Shown: in pieces, positions 34,478 to 43,414 of the stretch
Numbering within the stretch: position 1 is the stretch's first letter
How the letters are laid out: each line of letters begins with the position of its first letter
NCBI RefSeq assembly: GCF_049195245.1
Contig: NZ_JBMIRR010000027.1
Coordinates: forward strand, 806,001 to 870,000
Direction of reading: 5' to 3'
Length of the DNA: 64,000 bases
Origin: Arenimonas sp049195245
GTDB lineage: Bacteria > Pseudomonadota > Gammaproteobacteria > Xanthomonadales > Xanthomonadaceae
The notes under the pieces: generated by a model
The model's database searches: none
What the model saw: only the letters and a program-made list of their open reading frames with translations
What the model was told of the DNA's origin: nothing
Translations under genes and position numbers: made by a program

Positions 34478-37400
34478 TCATCGCGCCGTCTCCGACATAT
34501 CAGCGACCGGCAGGGGCTGGGCCCGGGGGCCCAGCAGTTCCCGGCGCTTGACCAGCGCGTAGATCACCGGGATCACCACCAGGGTCAGGACCGTGGACGA
34601 CACCATCCCGCCGACCATCGGCGCGGCAATGCGCCGCATGACCTCCGAGCCGGTGCCCGTGCTCCACATGATCGGCAGCAGGCCGGCCATGATCGCGACC
34701 ACGGTCATCATTTTGGGTCGGACGCGTTCGACCGCGCCCTCGACGATGGCGTCGGTGATGTCCGCCAACGTCAGCGCCTCGCCCTTTGCTCGGCGAGCCT
34801 GGGCGCGAGCGTCCAGGGCGTGGTCAAGGTAGATCAGCATCACCACGCCGGTTTCGGCAGCGACGCCGGCCAGCGCAATGAAGCCGACGGCGACCGCGAC
34901 ACTGAGGTTGTAGTCCAGCGCCCACATCAGCCACACGCCGCCGACCAAGGCAAAGGGCACGGACAGCATCACGATCAGTGACTCGGTGACCCGGCGGAAG
35001 TTCAGGTACAAGAGCAGGAAGATCAGCGACAGCGTCACCGGCACCACGATCTTCATCTTGGCGATCGCCCGTTGCATGTACTCGTACTGGCCGCTCCATG
35101 TGGCGTAGTAGCCCGGCGGGAAGGTAACCGACTGGGCTACGGCCTCCTGCGCGGAGCGAACATAGGCCCCCATGTCCGGATCGCGGGTGTCGACGTAAAT
35201 GTAGGCCGAGAGCAGGGCATTTTCGGTGCGAATTGACGGTGCGCCCTTGCGAACCGTCACATGCGCCAACTCGCCCAATGGAATCTGGGCGCCATCCATG
35301 GTGGGCACCAACACTTGCTGCGCGATGGTTTCCGGACTGTCGCGCAATTCACGGGGATAGCGCACGATCACGCCAAAACGCTCACGCCCTTCCACCGTCG
35401 TGGTGACCATCTCGCCACCTAGCGCGGCAGCGATGACGTCCTGCAGTTCTCCGACCGGCAGGTTGTAGCGCGCCAGCTGGCGACGGTCGGGTTCGATGTC
35501 GAGGTAGAACCCGCCGGTGAGACGCTCGGCGTAGGCACTGGTGGTGCCCGGAACCGTGCGCACGGCAGCCTCGATTTCCTTGGCGAGTCGCTCCATCTCG
35601 CCCAAGTCCGTCCCGAACACCTTGATGCCGATTGGCGTGCGGATGCCGGTGGCCAGCATGTCCGTGCGGGCCTTGATCGGCATCGTCCAGGAATTGGCCA
35701 CGCCCGGGAACTGCAGCGCCGTATCCATCTCGGCGATGAGTTTGTCGATGGTCATGCCTTCCCGCCACTGCTCCTCGGGTTTGAGGTTAATGACCGTCTC
35801 GAACATCTCCAGCGGTGCCGGGTCCGTGGCGGTGAGGGCCCGGCCGGCCTTGCCGAACACGGACTCGACTTCCGGGAAGGTCTTGATGATCCGGTCCTGC
35901 TGTTGGAGCAGCTCCGCGGCCTTGGTGACCGACATGCCGGGCAGCGACGCAGGCATGTAGAGCAGGGTGCCCTCGTTTAGCGTGGGCATGAACTCACTGC
36001 CCAAGCGCGAGGCAGGCCAAGCCGTTCCGAGCAAGGCAACTAGCGCCAGCACCAAGGTGGCCGCCTTGTGCCGAAGCACAACGGCAATCACCGGCCGATA
36101 GATCGCGATCAGGAACCGGTTCACCGGGTTCTTGGCTTCAGGCAGGATCTTGCCGCGCACGAACAGCAGCATCAGCACCGGCACCAAGGTCACCGACAGC
36201 AGGGCGCCGCCTGCCATGGCAAAGGTCTTGGTGAAGGCCAGCGGGTGAAACAGACGGCCCTCTTGCGCTTCCAGGGCGAACACTGGCAGGAACGATACGG
36301 TGATGATCAGCAGACTGAAGAAGAGTGCCGGCCCCACTTCCCGGCAGGCATCGATGATCAGTTGTATGCGGGGCTTGGTTCCATCATCGCGCTCGATGTG
36401 CTTGTGCGCGTTCTCGATCATCACAATCGCCGCGTCCACCATCGCGCCAATGGCGATGGCGATGCCGCCCAAGCTCATGATGTTGGAGTTCATGCCCAGC
36501 AGGCGCATCGCCAGGAACGCGATCAGCACGCCTACGGGCAGCATGATGATGGCCACCAAGGCGCTGCGCACGTGGAAGAGAAACACGATGCACACCAGTG
36601 CGACGATCAGGCTCTCTTCGAACAGGGTCCAGCGCAGGGTGGCGATGGCCCGGTGAATCAGGTCGGAGCGGTCATACACGGCGCGGATTGACACTCCCTC
36701 AGGCAGGCCCGGACCGATCTCCGCGATCTTCTCTTTGAGTCCCTCGATCACCGACAAGGCGTTCTCGCCGTAGCGCGCCACCGCAATGCCGCCCACCGCT
36801 TCTCCTTCCCCGTTGAGCTCGGTGACGCCACGGCGCTCATCCGGCACCAGCTCGACCCGGGCCAGGTCGCCCACCAGCACCGGGGTGCCGTCCTCGGCCT
36901 TGACGACCAGCTGTTCAATGTCCTCGATGCCGCGCAGGTAGCCGCGGCCGCGGATCATGTACTCGGTCTCCGCCATCTCCAGGACGCGCCCGCCGACGTC
37001 CCGGTTGCTGCTGGCGATCACCTCCGAGACCCTCGAGAGGGGGATGCCGTACTGGCGCAGTCGGCCGGGGTCGACGGTGACCGAATACTGGCGCACGAAG
37101 CCGCCCACACTGGCGACCTCGGCCACGCCCGGGGCCTTGGTCAGCTGGTAGCGCACATACCAGTCCTGGATGGCGCGCAGTTGGTCGAGCGACCACTGTT
37201 CGCCCTCAAGCACATATTGATAGACCCAGCCCACGCCCGTGGCGTCCGGTCCCAGCGTGGGGGTCACGCCCTCGGGCAGCTTCTTGGAGGCGAAGTTCAG
37301 ATACTCGAGTACGCGTGAGCGCGCCCAGTAGATGTCGGTGCCGTCCTCGAAGATCACGTAGACGAAGGAGGCCCCGAAGAACGAGAAGCCACGCACGACC

Positions 37401-37639
37401 TTGGACTTGGGCACCGCCAGCATGGCCGTGGTCAGCGGGTAGGTGACCTGGTCCTCGACCACCTGCGGCGCCTGACCGGGCACTTCGGTGAATACGATGA
37501 CCTGCACGTCCGACAGGTCGGGCAGGGCATCGAGCGGGGTTTTGGCGACGGCGTAAATGCCGGCGGCAGTGACTGCGATCGCCATCACCAGAATCAGGAA
37601 GACGTTGCGGACCGACCATTCGATCAGGCGGGCAAGCAT
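34478..37639 (-). CDS. cusA: CusA-type copper/silver RND efflux permease
   Basis: Start at 37639 (MLARLIEWSVRNVFLILVMA), one base after the cusB stop, gives 1053 residues. CusA hallmarks are LDALPDLSDVQVIVFTEVPG near the start, helix 4 AIAIGAMVDAAIVMIENAHK, and the Met-bearing MPIKARTDMLATGIRTPIGI in the second periplasmic loop, where CusA binds Cu(I)/Ag(I). It pumps these ions out with CusB and CusC using the proton gradient. The gene order cusC-cusB-cusA is complete. Confidence 0.95.
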   Translation of the reverse strand: MLARLIEWSVRNVFLILVMAIAVTAAGIYAVAKTPLDALPDLSDVQVIVFTEVPGQAPQVVEDQVTYPLTTAMLAVPKSKVVRGFSFFGASFVYVIFEDGTDIYWARSRVLEYLNFASKKLPEGVTPTLGPDATGVGWVYQYVLEGEQWSLDQLRAIQDWYVRYQLTKAPGVAEVASVGGFVRQYSVTVDPGRLRQYGIPLSRVSEVIASSNRDVGGRVLEMAETEYMIRGRGYLRGIEDIEQLVVKAEDGTPVLVGDLARVELVPDERRGVTELNGEGEAVGGIAVARYGENALSVIEGLKEKIAEIGPGLPEGVSIRAVYDRSDLIHRAIATLRWTLFEESLIVALVCIVFLFHVRSALVAIIMLPVGVLIAFLAMRLLGMNSNIMSLGGIAIAIGAMVDAAIVMIENAHKHIERDDGTKPRIQLIIDACREVGPALFFSLLIITVSFLPVFALEAQEGRLFHPLAFTKTFAMAGGALLSVTLVPVLMLLFVRGKILPEAKNPVNRFLIAIYRPVIAVVLRHKAATLVLALVALLGTAWPASRLGSEFMPTLNEGTLLYMPASLPGMSVTKAAELLQQQDRIIKTFPEVESVFGKAGRALTATDPAPLEMFETVINLKPEEQWREGMTIDKLIAEMDTALQFPGVANSWTMPIKARTDMLATGIRTPIGIKVFGTDLGEMERLAKEIEAAVRTVPGTTSAYAERLTGGFYLDIEPDRRQLARYNLPVGELQDVIAAALGGEMVTTTVEGRERFGVIVRYPRELRDSPETIAQQVLVPTMDGAQIPLGELAHVTVRKGAPSIRTENALLSAYIYVDTRDPDMGAYVRSAQEAVAQSVTFPPGYYATWSGQYEYMQRAIAKMKIVVPVTLSLIFLLLYLNFRRVTESLIVMLSVPFALVGGVWLMWALDYNLSVAVAVGFIALAGVAAETGVVMLIYLDHALDARAQARRAKGEALTLADITDAIVEGAVERVRPKMMTVVAIMAGLLPIMWSTGTGSEVMRRIAAPMVGGMVSSTVLTLVVIPVIYALVKRRELLGPRAQPLPVADMSETAR

Positions 37640-37640
37640 G

Positions 37641-38993
37641 TCACTGCCCTCCCGAATGGGCAGCGTGCGGGTCATCGACCGGGGGCGCCGTCGGCTCCGC
37701 GGACGCGTCATGGGCGCTGTGGTCCTCGGCCGGTGGTGTCGAGCCGTGCTCCATGCCCTGCATGGCCGATCGCAGGTTGCTCTCAGCATCGATCAGGAAG
37801 TTCGCTGAGACCACGACCATCTCCCCGGCCTCGACGCCTGACAGCACGGCGACCCGGTCGCCGGCGCGAGCACCCAATCGAACCTCGCGTGGCGCGAAGC
37901 GGCCCGGCGCCGTTTGCACCAGAACCACTTGGCGCGTCCCGGAGTCGATGACGGACGAACGCGGCACCACGACGGTAGGCTCCCCGCTGCGGCCCTGCAG
38001 TTCCACATCGCCAAAGAGCCCGGGGCGCAGGACCCCATCGGGATTGGGCAGTTCAATTCGCACGCCGACCGTGCGGCTGGCCAGGTTGACGACCGGCTGC
38101 AGGAAGCTCACCTCGCCTTCGAAGCGCTGTCCGGGCAGGCTGGGCGTCTCGAAGCTGGCTTGGCTGCCGATCGCCAGATCGGCCGATGCCGATGTCGGCA
38201 CCTCGGCGATCACCCAGACCGTGGAGAGGTCGGCGAGCCGCAGAATGGTCTGGCCCGGGGTGAATCGGTCACCCTGGACGACAGGCTTGTCGACCACAAC
38301 GGCATCGGCGGGTGCCGACAGCACCAGGCGCGCCTCGCGGCCCCGGCGAGCGACCTGTGCCCCTGCCACCTCCCAGTTGCGTAGGCGTGTTTGCGCCGCG
38401 TCGCGCAACTGGCGCATGGTGGCGGCGCTGGCCGGATCGCTGTCGGCCAGACGTTTCGCAGCCGCGTCGGCCACCGCGTACTCGCCTTGGGCCGCGATCA
38501 GCTCGGGGCTGTAGATCGCCATCAGCGGCTCGCCGCGCCGCACCGTCATGCCGGTCTCGTTCGCGTACAGGGTCTCTATCCAGCCCTCGAAGCGCGGGGC
38601 AACTACAAATTGCCGAGTCTCGTCCACCTGCACCGAGGCGCTCGCACGGACGTTGGCGACCAAGGCCTCTCGAACGGCCACCTCGGTGCGCACGCCCAAT
38701 TTCTGGACCTTGTCGGGCGGCAACACGACCGTTCCCGGCTCCGCGGCCGGCTCTCCGCCCTCAAATACCGGGATGTAGTCCATGCCCATGGCGTCCTTCT
38801 TGGGCACGGGCGAAGTGTCGGGCAGACCCATGGGGTTGCGGTAGTACAAGATCTTGCGCTCGCCCGATTCGGCCGAGGTCTCTTGGACGTTCAGCGACCC
38901 GGCGTCCGGCGCCGAGGCGCGTCCCGACCACCACCCCAGGGCCAGCGCCGCTCCAACAGCGAGGGCCAGGACACTCCAATTGAACCGATTCAT
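37641..38993 (-). CDS. cusB: CusB-type periplasmic adaptor with heavy-metal-binding domain
   Basis: A protein of 450 residues with an N-terminal membrane or signal helix (VLALAVGAALALGWWSG). The short heavy-metal-binding domain YYRNPMG...KKDAMGMDYIPVFEG lies at about residue 50-80, followed by the adaptor hairpin and barrels (VRRGEPLMAIYSPELIAAQG; FTPGQTILRLADLSTVWVIA). The last 35 residues are His/Met-rich (MEGMEHGSTPP-like unit GMEHGSTPPAEDHSAHD). CusB passes Cu(I)/Ag(I) to CusA and bridges to CusC. Its start overlaps the cusC stop by four bases. Confidence 0.93.
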   Translation of the reverse strand: MNRFNWSVLALAVGAALALGWWSGRASAPDAGSLNVQETSAESGERKILYYRNPMGLPDTSPVPKKDAMGMDYIPVFEGGEPAAEPGTVVLPPDKVQKLGVRTEVAVREALVANVRASASVQVDETRQFVVAPRFEGWIETLYANETGMTVRRGEPLMAIYSPELIAAQGEYAVADAAAKRLADSDPASAATMRQLRDAAQTRLRNWEVAGAQVARRGREARLVLSAPADAVVVDKPVVQGDRFTPGQTILRLADLSTVWVIAEVPTSASADLAIGSQASFETPSLPGQRFEGEVSFLQPVVNLASRTVGVRIELPNPDGVLRPGLFGDVELQGRSGEPTVVVPRSSVIDSGTRQVVLVQTAPGRFAPREVRLGARAGDRVAVLSGVEAGEMVVVSANFLIDAESNLRSAMQGMEHGSTPPAEDHSAHDASAEPTAPPVDDPHAAHSGGQ

Positions 38994-40297
38994 TCGACAC
39001 TCCCAATCAGGGCGCGCACCGTAGCGGCGCCAACGAGTTCATTACGACGGACATCCACGCGCGACAGATCAGCGCCTTGCCAGGCCTCCAAGGCCTCCAA
39101 CAAGGTGCCGAAGTCGACGTCGCCGACCCGGTAGCTGGCGAGGGCGGATTCGAAGTTGGCCTGCGCCTGCGGCAGCAATGTCTGCTCGATCAGGCGGCGC
39201 TGCTCGCGTGCACTCCGGGTCTGGGCCCACGCCTGGCCCAGTTGGCCCTGCAGCTCGGTGCCGATCGCCTGAGCGCGCGCCCGTGCGGCGTCCCCCATGA
39301 GCAGGGCCTCACGCTCTCGCTCACGCAGCGCACGCCGCTGTAGCGGGATCTCCACTTCGAGCATCACCTCGTAGGCGTCGACGCGATCATCGCGCTGCAT
39401 GACGCCCACGCCGAGCGTGAGGTCAGGCAAGCGGCGGCGGCGCTGAAGCTGTGCCGCCGTATCGGCCGCCCCGGCCAGGGCGGTACTGGCACGCAGGGCA
39501 GGATGCCGGGCCTCCGCCAGCAGGCCGAGCGCCTCGCCGAGCGAGGCCGCCGGCACGGCCAGCACGGGCTCGCCGGTCGGCTCGGCCAAGGGGGCGTCAG
39601 CCGGCCGGCCGAGGGTGGCGTTCAACATGGCCACGGCCTCTTCACGTATAGCCAGGCGCTCGATACGTTCGCGCTGCATCGCGGTGCGGGCCACCTGCGC
39701 GCGGATGGAATCCTGCTGGGCCGCGATGCCCAAGGCGTACCGCACCCGGGCAACCTCTTCCATCCGCGCCAATAGTTCGATCAGCCGGTCAACCACGGCC
39801 ACACCCTCGCGGGCATGCCAGTAGCGCACATAGGCCTGCTCCGCCTGCGCCAGCAACCTCAGCGCCGCGGCTTCCCGCTCCAACTGGACGGCGTCAGCCT
39901 GCTGTCGCGCCACGTCGCGGGCCAGCCCACGCTTTCCCCACAGCGGAAAGGGCTGTTTCACGCTGTAGGTCGCCGACCCGACATTGTTGGGTAGTAGGGT
40001 CGGGCGATCAGGATCGATACCCTTCAACGAGAGGCCGACCATCGGGTCGGGCAGGGCGCCCGCCGGATAGATGCGTGCCTGCGCTGCTTCTGCCTCGGCC
40101 TGCATCGCCTGCAGGTCTGGATTGTTGGCCAACAACCAGGTCCGTACGGACGCGACATCGGCGCCGGGTAGCGGCGTGTCGGCAAAGGTCACCGGCGCGA
40201 ACGCGAGCAGTGTTGCCAGGGCCAGAGCGCGGAGCGCGCCACGGCGCGGGTGGGTAGGGCGGAGCCCCGGGGTGGTACGGGTGAGCGTGGATCCCAT
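38990..40297 (-). CDS. cusC: CusC-type TolC-family outer-membrane channel
   Basis: A protein of 435 residues with a signal region (ALRALALATLLAFAPVTFAD) and the helical repeats of outer-membrane efflux proteins (WLLANNPDLQAMQAEAEAAQ; LLAEARHPALRASTALAGAA). It lacks the CusC lipobox, so it is probably a non-lipidated channel. It is the first gene of cusCBA and lies 132 bases after the CopL-like paralogue 2. Confidence 0.9.
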   Translation of the reverse strand: MGSTLTRTTPGLRPTHPRRGALRALALATLLAFAPVTFADTPLPGADVASVRTWLLANNPDLQAMQAEAEAAQARIYPAGALPDPMVGLSLKGIDPDRPTLLPNNVGSATYSVKQPFPLWGKRGLARDVARQQADAVQLEREAAALRLLAQAEQAYVRYWHAREGVAVVDRLIELLARMEEVARVRYALGIAAQQDSIRAQVARTAMQRERIERLAIREEAVAMLNATLGRPADAPLAEPTGEPVLAVPAASLGEALGLLAEARHPALRASTALAGAADTAAQLQRRRRLPDLTLGVGVMQRDDRVDAYEVMLEVEIPLQRRALREREREALLMGDAARARAQAIGTELQGQLGQAWAQTRSAREQRRLIEQTLLPQAQANFESALASYRVGDVDFGTLLEALEAWQGADLSRVDVRRNELVGAATVRALIGSVE

Positions 40298-40429
40298 GAT
40301 GTTCGCCTTGCACGGCTGCTGGCCACGGGGGCCGCAGGGGTGGGTCGGACGGTGCCGGCCGCAGGACGCGGCCGAACCGATGTCTCCGGCGACGGCGCAC
40401 GGCGGCGCCTGCCGGTCATCGGCGCGGGA

Positions 40430-40840
40430 TCAGATCAGCAAAAGACTGGCGGGGTGGGCAGTCGGTCGATGCCAGGAGCGTAACGGCCCCGGGGCTTGAG
40501 CCGCATCGGGCTCATGAAGCAGCCGTTGCACGCTCACGACCGGAACGACAGACCATGCTCCCAGGGCCGGAACGGCCAAGACACGAGCCACGTCCGGGCT
40601 CAGGTCGCTACGGCTGCAGTGGGTATCGCAAACGGGCGAGGCTTCCGGCGACGGGGACGGATGGCAGGGGGCCGGCTCCGGGTCAACGTGCCCGGCCAGT
40701 GCGGCGTGGGCGCCGTCCATCGCCATGCTGGCCAGGGTGCAGGCCGGGTGGGCCGCCAGGACCAACTGCGACCACAGCAGTGCCACCATCGCCAGAAGCG
40801 AGAGGCGGTTACGCAAGCGATGGCGGCGGAATTTCTTCAT
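40430..40840 (-). CDS. CopL-like secreted metal-binding protein (paralogue 2)
   Basis: Start at 40840 (MKKFRRHRLRNRLSLLAMVA) gives 136 residues. Signal peptide LLAMVALLWSQLVLAAHPAC, then His- and Pro-rich stretch (HVDPEPAPCHPSPSPEASP), CDTHCSRSDLS and the tail WHRPTAHPASLLLI shared with paralogue 1. As the leader of cusCBA it probably binds copper in the periplasm or affects induction. The role is inferred from position. Confidence 0.6.
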   Translation of the reverse strand: MKKFRRHRLRNRLSLLAMVALLWSQLVLAAHPACTLASMAMDGAHAALAGHVDPEPAPCHPSPSPEASPVCDTHCSRSDLSPDVARVLAVPALGAWSVVPVVSVQRLLHEPDAAQAPGPLRSWHRPTAHPASLLLI

Positions 40841-40850
40841 CCTAGGCGGC

Positions 40851-40892
40851 ACGGTACCTGTTCTGGCGTCCTGGCGGCTTGACCTGAGTCAA
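40851..40892 (-). promoter_or_regulatory. Palindrome plus -10 upstream of CopL-like gene 2 / cusCBA
   Basis: TTGACCTGAGTCAA (40879-40892) keeps the TTGAC-N4-GTCAA arms of the element at 34167-34180. A -10-like TACCGT (40851-40856) lies at the same spacing, and the start codon is again about 45 bases from the centre of the palindrome. Confidence 0.45.
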
Positions 40893-41005
40893 TTCGAGCG
40901 GCGCTGGCATGGGACAGGCGGCAGGCCGCAAAGTTCCGGCGCCGGAAGCCCGAGAGAAGGGTATCATCGGGCCCGCTGCGTCCAGCTTGGGCGCACAGTA
41001 TCCTC

Positions 41006-42334
41006 TTGGAGAGCCTGCGCACCGTGACCGTCGTGACCCAGCCTGCCATTCGCCGCGTCTTGGAGCGGTGCGGTGCGCCATGCGTCGAAGCCGTTACGGC
41101 CGAAGCCTTGCACCGCGACTGCTTCTGCGTGGCCGTCGATCCAGACGCGGTTCGCGCCCAGCTCAATGTCCAGTTGTCGGCCCAAAACGCCCCGGCATTG
41201 GCAGATGCCCACGCTCACCTGTTTTCCTCCCTTCCGATCTTCGTGCCCGAGCGCACGATTGAGAGAATGACAGCGGCGGTGCAGGCACTGACGCTGGCAG
41301 CGGCCACGCCCGCCTATGTGGCGGCCGTCATGGCGTGGGCGCCGTCGATCGCCGCCCACGACCCGGGATCGCCCGGCGGGCTGCTGGGCTTCGACTTCCA
41401 TCTGGGGCCTGATGGCCCCCGACTGATTGAAATGAACACCAATCCTGGTGGGCTATTGCTTAACGCTGCGCTGGCCAAAGCTCAACGACTGTGTTTGCCA
41501 GCGCTGAGCGTGCCGTCGATTGCGATAGGCGCCGAGGCATCGGCGATCACCGCCTTGCTTGATGAGTGGCGAGCGCAGGCGGCGGGGGCCGTTGATGGGT
41601 GGGTCGCGATCGTTGACGAAGCGCCCGAGCAACAGTACCTGTATCCCGAGTTCGTTTTGTTCCAGCAGGCCCTGGAAGTAGCCGGCTATCGCACCGTCAT
41701 CTGCGGGCCGGACGAACTGCGCTACGTGGACGGCGTCCTGCGCTGGGGGGAGGAGCGCGTCGGCTTTGTGTACAACCGCCTTACCGACTTCGCCCTGGCG
41801 ACGGATCCGGTGAAGGCGCTGCGCGAGGCCTACCTGGACGGCGCGGTGGCCCTGAGCCCGCACCCTCGCGCCCATGCGCTATGGGCCGACAAGCGCAACC
41901 TCAGCCTGCTCTGCAATCGTAGCTTCCTCGCCGGAACCGGTTTGCCTGAAGAAGCTCAGGAATTGCTTGCCGATATGGTTCCTCAAACGGTGCAGATGAC
42001 ACCCGACAATCGCGAGCAGCTTTGGGCGACGCGACGGCAGTGGTTCTTCAAGCCGGCAGCCGGCTTCGGCAGCCGCGCCAGCTACCGCGGGGACAAGCTC
42101 ACGCACAAGACTTGGGAGCAGATGCGCACACAAGCCTACGTGGCGCAGGCCATTGTCCCACCCAGTGAGCGGCACACCGGAACGGATGAGCCGCCGCTGA
42201 AAGTCGACTTGCGCTGCTATGCCTACCGCGGCCAAGCGCTGTTCTTTGCCGCCAGGCTCTATCGCGGGCAAACCACCAATTTCCGCACGCCCGGGGGCGG
42301 CTTTGCGCCGGTGTTGACCCTTGCGCGCACGTGA
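41006..42334 (+). CDS. ATP-grasp-like protein of unknown function
   Basis: A protein of 442 residues from TTG 41006; GTG 41024 (MTVVTQPAIRRVLERCG) is an equal candidate. Two segments look like ATP-grasp: LGPDGPRLIEMNTNPGGLLL (an Asp/Glu-Asn metal site) and WFFKPAAGFGSRASYRGDKL (nucleotide-binding Lys and Gly-rich loop) followed by AYVAQAIVPPSE. The order, with the metal-binding segment before the Lys-loop, suggests a circularly permuted arrangement as in the glutathionylspermidine synthase-like group. The likely chemistry is ATP-dependent carboxylate-amine ligation; the substrate is unknown. It stands alone on the plus strand between the cus and second czc blocks. Confidence 0.6.
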   Translation: MESLRTVTVVTQPAIRRVLERCGAPCVEAVTAEALHRDCFCVAVDPDAVRAQLNVQLSAQNAPALADAHAHLFSSLPIFVPERTIERMTAAVQALTLAAATPAYVAAVMAWAPSIAAHDPGSPGGLLGFDFHLGPDGPRLIEMNTNPGGLLLNAALAKAQRLCLPALSVPSIAIGAEASAITALLDEWRAQAAGAVDGWVAIVDEAPEQQYLYPEFVLFQQALEVAGYRTVICGPDELRYVDGVLRWGEERVGFVYNRLTDFALATDPVKALREAYLDGAVALSPHPRAHALWADKRNLSLLCNRSFLAGTGLPEEAQELLADMVPQTVQMTPDNREQLWATRRQWFFKPAAGFGSRASYRGDKLTHKTWEQMRTQAYVAQAIVPPSERHTGTDEPPLKVDLRCYAYRGQALFFAARLYRGQTTNFRTPGGGFAPVLTLART

Positions 42335-42409
42335 GCACACACCGCCGCGTAACGCTCGGCGCCCACGCCATGGACCGATCTCCTAGCGCGCTTCGCCGAC
42401 GACCAGTAC

Positions 42410-42640
42410 TTTCTGTCTTGGAATGACCAAGCAGAAATTGGACCGCACGCAAGTTCCGCGTTCGCTTGTAGATCAGTGCCACCTTCGTCCGCCGCATGCT
42501 GTGTGTGCCAAACCGAGAGTAGTCCAGCCCGATCTGACGCACCCACTGGTGCACGATACGCGAGTGCTGCCGGGGCGTGAGGTGCGCCGAACCGGCAACC
42601 CGACTCGGGTTCGAATAGCGCAAGATCCCGGACGCGGGCC
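42410..42640 (-). pseudogene. Integrase remnant (tyrosine recombinase C-terminal part)
   Basis: The frame encodes HLTPRQHSRIVHQWVRQIGL, then FGTHSMRRTK (HxxR box) and LRAVQFLLGHSKTEST (third box). After that it departs from the family, which normally continues with V-R-Y-L-G, so the nucleophilic Tyr is lost. The N-terminal catalytic domain is also missing. It is a decayed recombinase fragment marking an old insertion point between the cus and czc blocks. Confidence 0.75.
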
Positions 42641-42681
42641 TGCGATCTTGCGCCCGATAGCGCGCGCCTACCCTCTAATGG

Positions 42682-43014
42682 CTATCGCTCCCAGTGCGCC
42701 ACCAGCATGACCGCCACGCCTGAGAGGATCAGGACCGTGCCCAGCAGGTCATATCGGTCGGGGCGAATTCCGTCAACGGCCCAGAGCCAGGCCAGGGCCA
42801 ACGTGACGTAGACGCCCCCGTAGGCCGCATAGATCCGACCCGAGGCGGCCGGGTGCAAGGTCAGAAGCCAGGCGAATGCGGCCAGCGCGATGGCTGCGGG
42901 CACTAGCCACCAGGCCGAAGCCTGGTGGCGGGCCCAAAGCCAGACTAGCCAGCAGCCGACGATCTCGGCCAAGGCGGTGACGCCGAAGAGGGCCAGGAGG
43001 GCTGCGAGTTTCAC
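42682..43014 (-). CDS. ynfA: YnfA/UPF0060-family small membrane protein
   Basis: GTG start at 43014 (GTGA overlap with the DUF3147 gene stop) gives 110 residues, the usual YnfA size. Four membrane helices and the family segment AAYGGVYVTLALAWLWAVDG are present, with WALDG-type ending DRYDLLGTVLILSGVAVML. YnfA proteins are SMR-like putative transporters. It closes the second czc operon. Confidence 0.88.
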   Translation of the reverse strand: MKLAALLALFGVTALAEIVGCWLVWLWARHQASAWWLVPAAIALAAFAWLLTLHPAASGRIYAAYGGVYVTLALAWLWAVDGIRPDRYDLLGTVLILSGVAVMLVAHWER

Positions 43015-43361
43015 AGCAGATCGATACCGAAGCGGCGCAGGCCCAACGCGAACGCGCCGAACGAAGCTAGCGTGATCAAGGCACTGGCAAGCAGGCTGGG
43101 CCAGAAGCCGATGCGCGGTAAGAGGAAGGGGAACGCCAGGAACATTGGCAGGGTTGGCAGCACGTACCAGAACGTGTACCACGCGTGATTGGCTACCTTC
43201 TCCTGCGGCTGGCCCTCGACATGGAGCCAGACCAGCGCCAGCAACGTGACCAGCGGCAGCGACGCGATGAGGGCGCCCGCTTTGTCGCTGCGTTTGGCGA
43301 TCTCCGACACGGCCACAATCACCGCGGCGGAGACGGCAAATTTCGTGAGCAACCAGAGCAT
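43011..43361 (-). CDS. DUF3147-family membrane protein
   Basis: Start at 43361 (MLWLLTKFAVSAAVIVAVSE) gives 116 residues with four predicted helices. The segments EIAKRSDKAGALIASLPLVT and HAWYTFWYVLPTLPMFLAFP are characteristic of DUF3147 proteins, small permease-like proteins often found with YnfA. It lies about 53 bases after the RND permease gene and overlaps ynfA by four bases. Function unknown. Confidence 0.85.
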   Translation of the reverse strand: MLWLLTKFAVSAAVIVAVSEIAKRSDKAGALIASLPLVTLLALVWLHVEGQPQEKVANHAWYTFWYVLPTLPMFLAFPFLLPRIGFWPSLLASALITLASFGAFALGLRRFGIDLL

Positions 43362-43414
43362 GGTGCCTCCTTGCGCAATGGGTGGGTGCCGCCCGTCGGG
43401 CGGCACACGTCGGC

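Noticed and set aside
42335..42640. Extension of the integrase fragment into the ATP-grasp gene
   Set aside because: The minus-strand frame runs on to 42099, but the family resemblance ends near 42420; the rest is antisense of the plus-strand gene.
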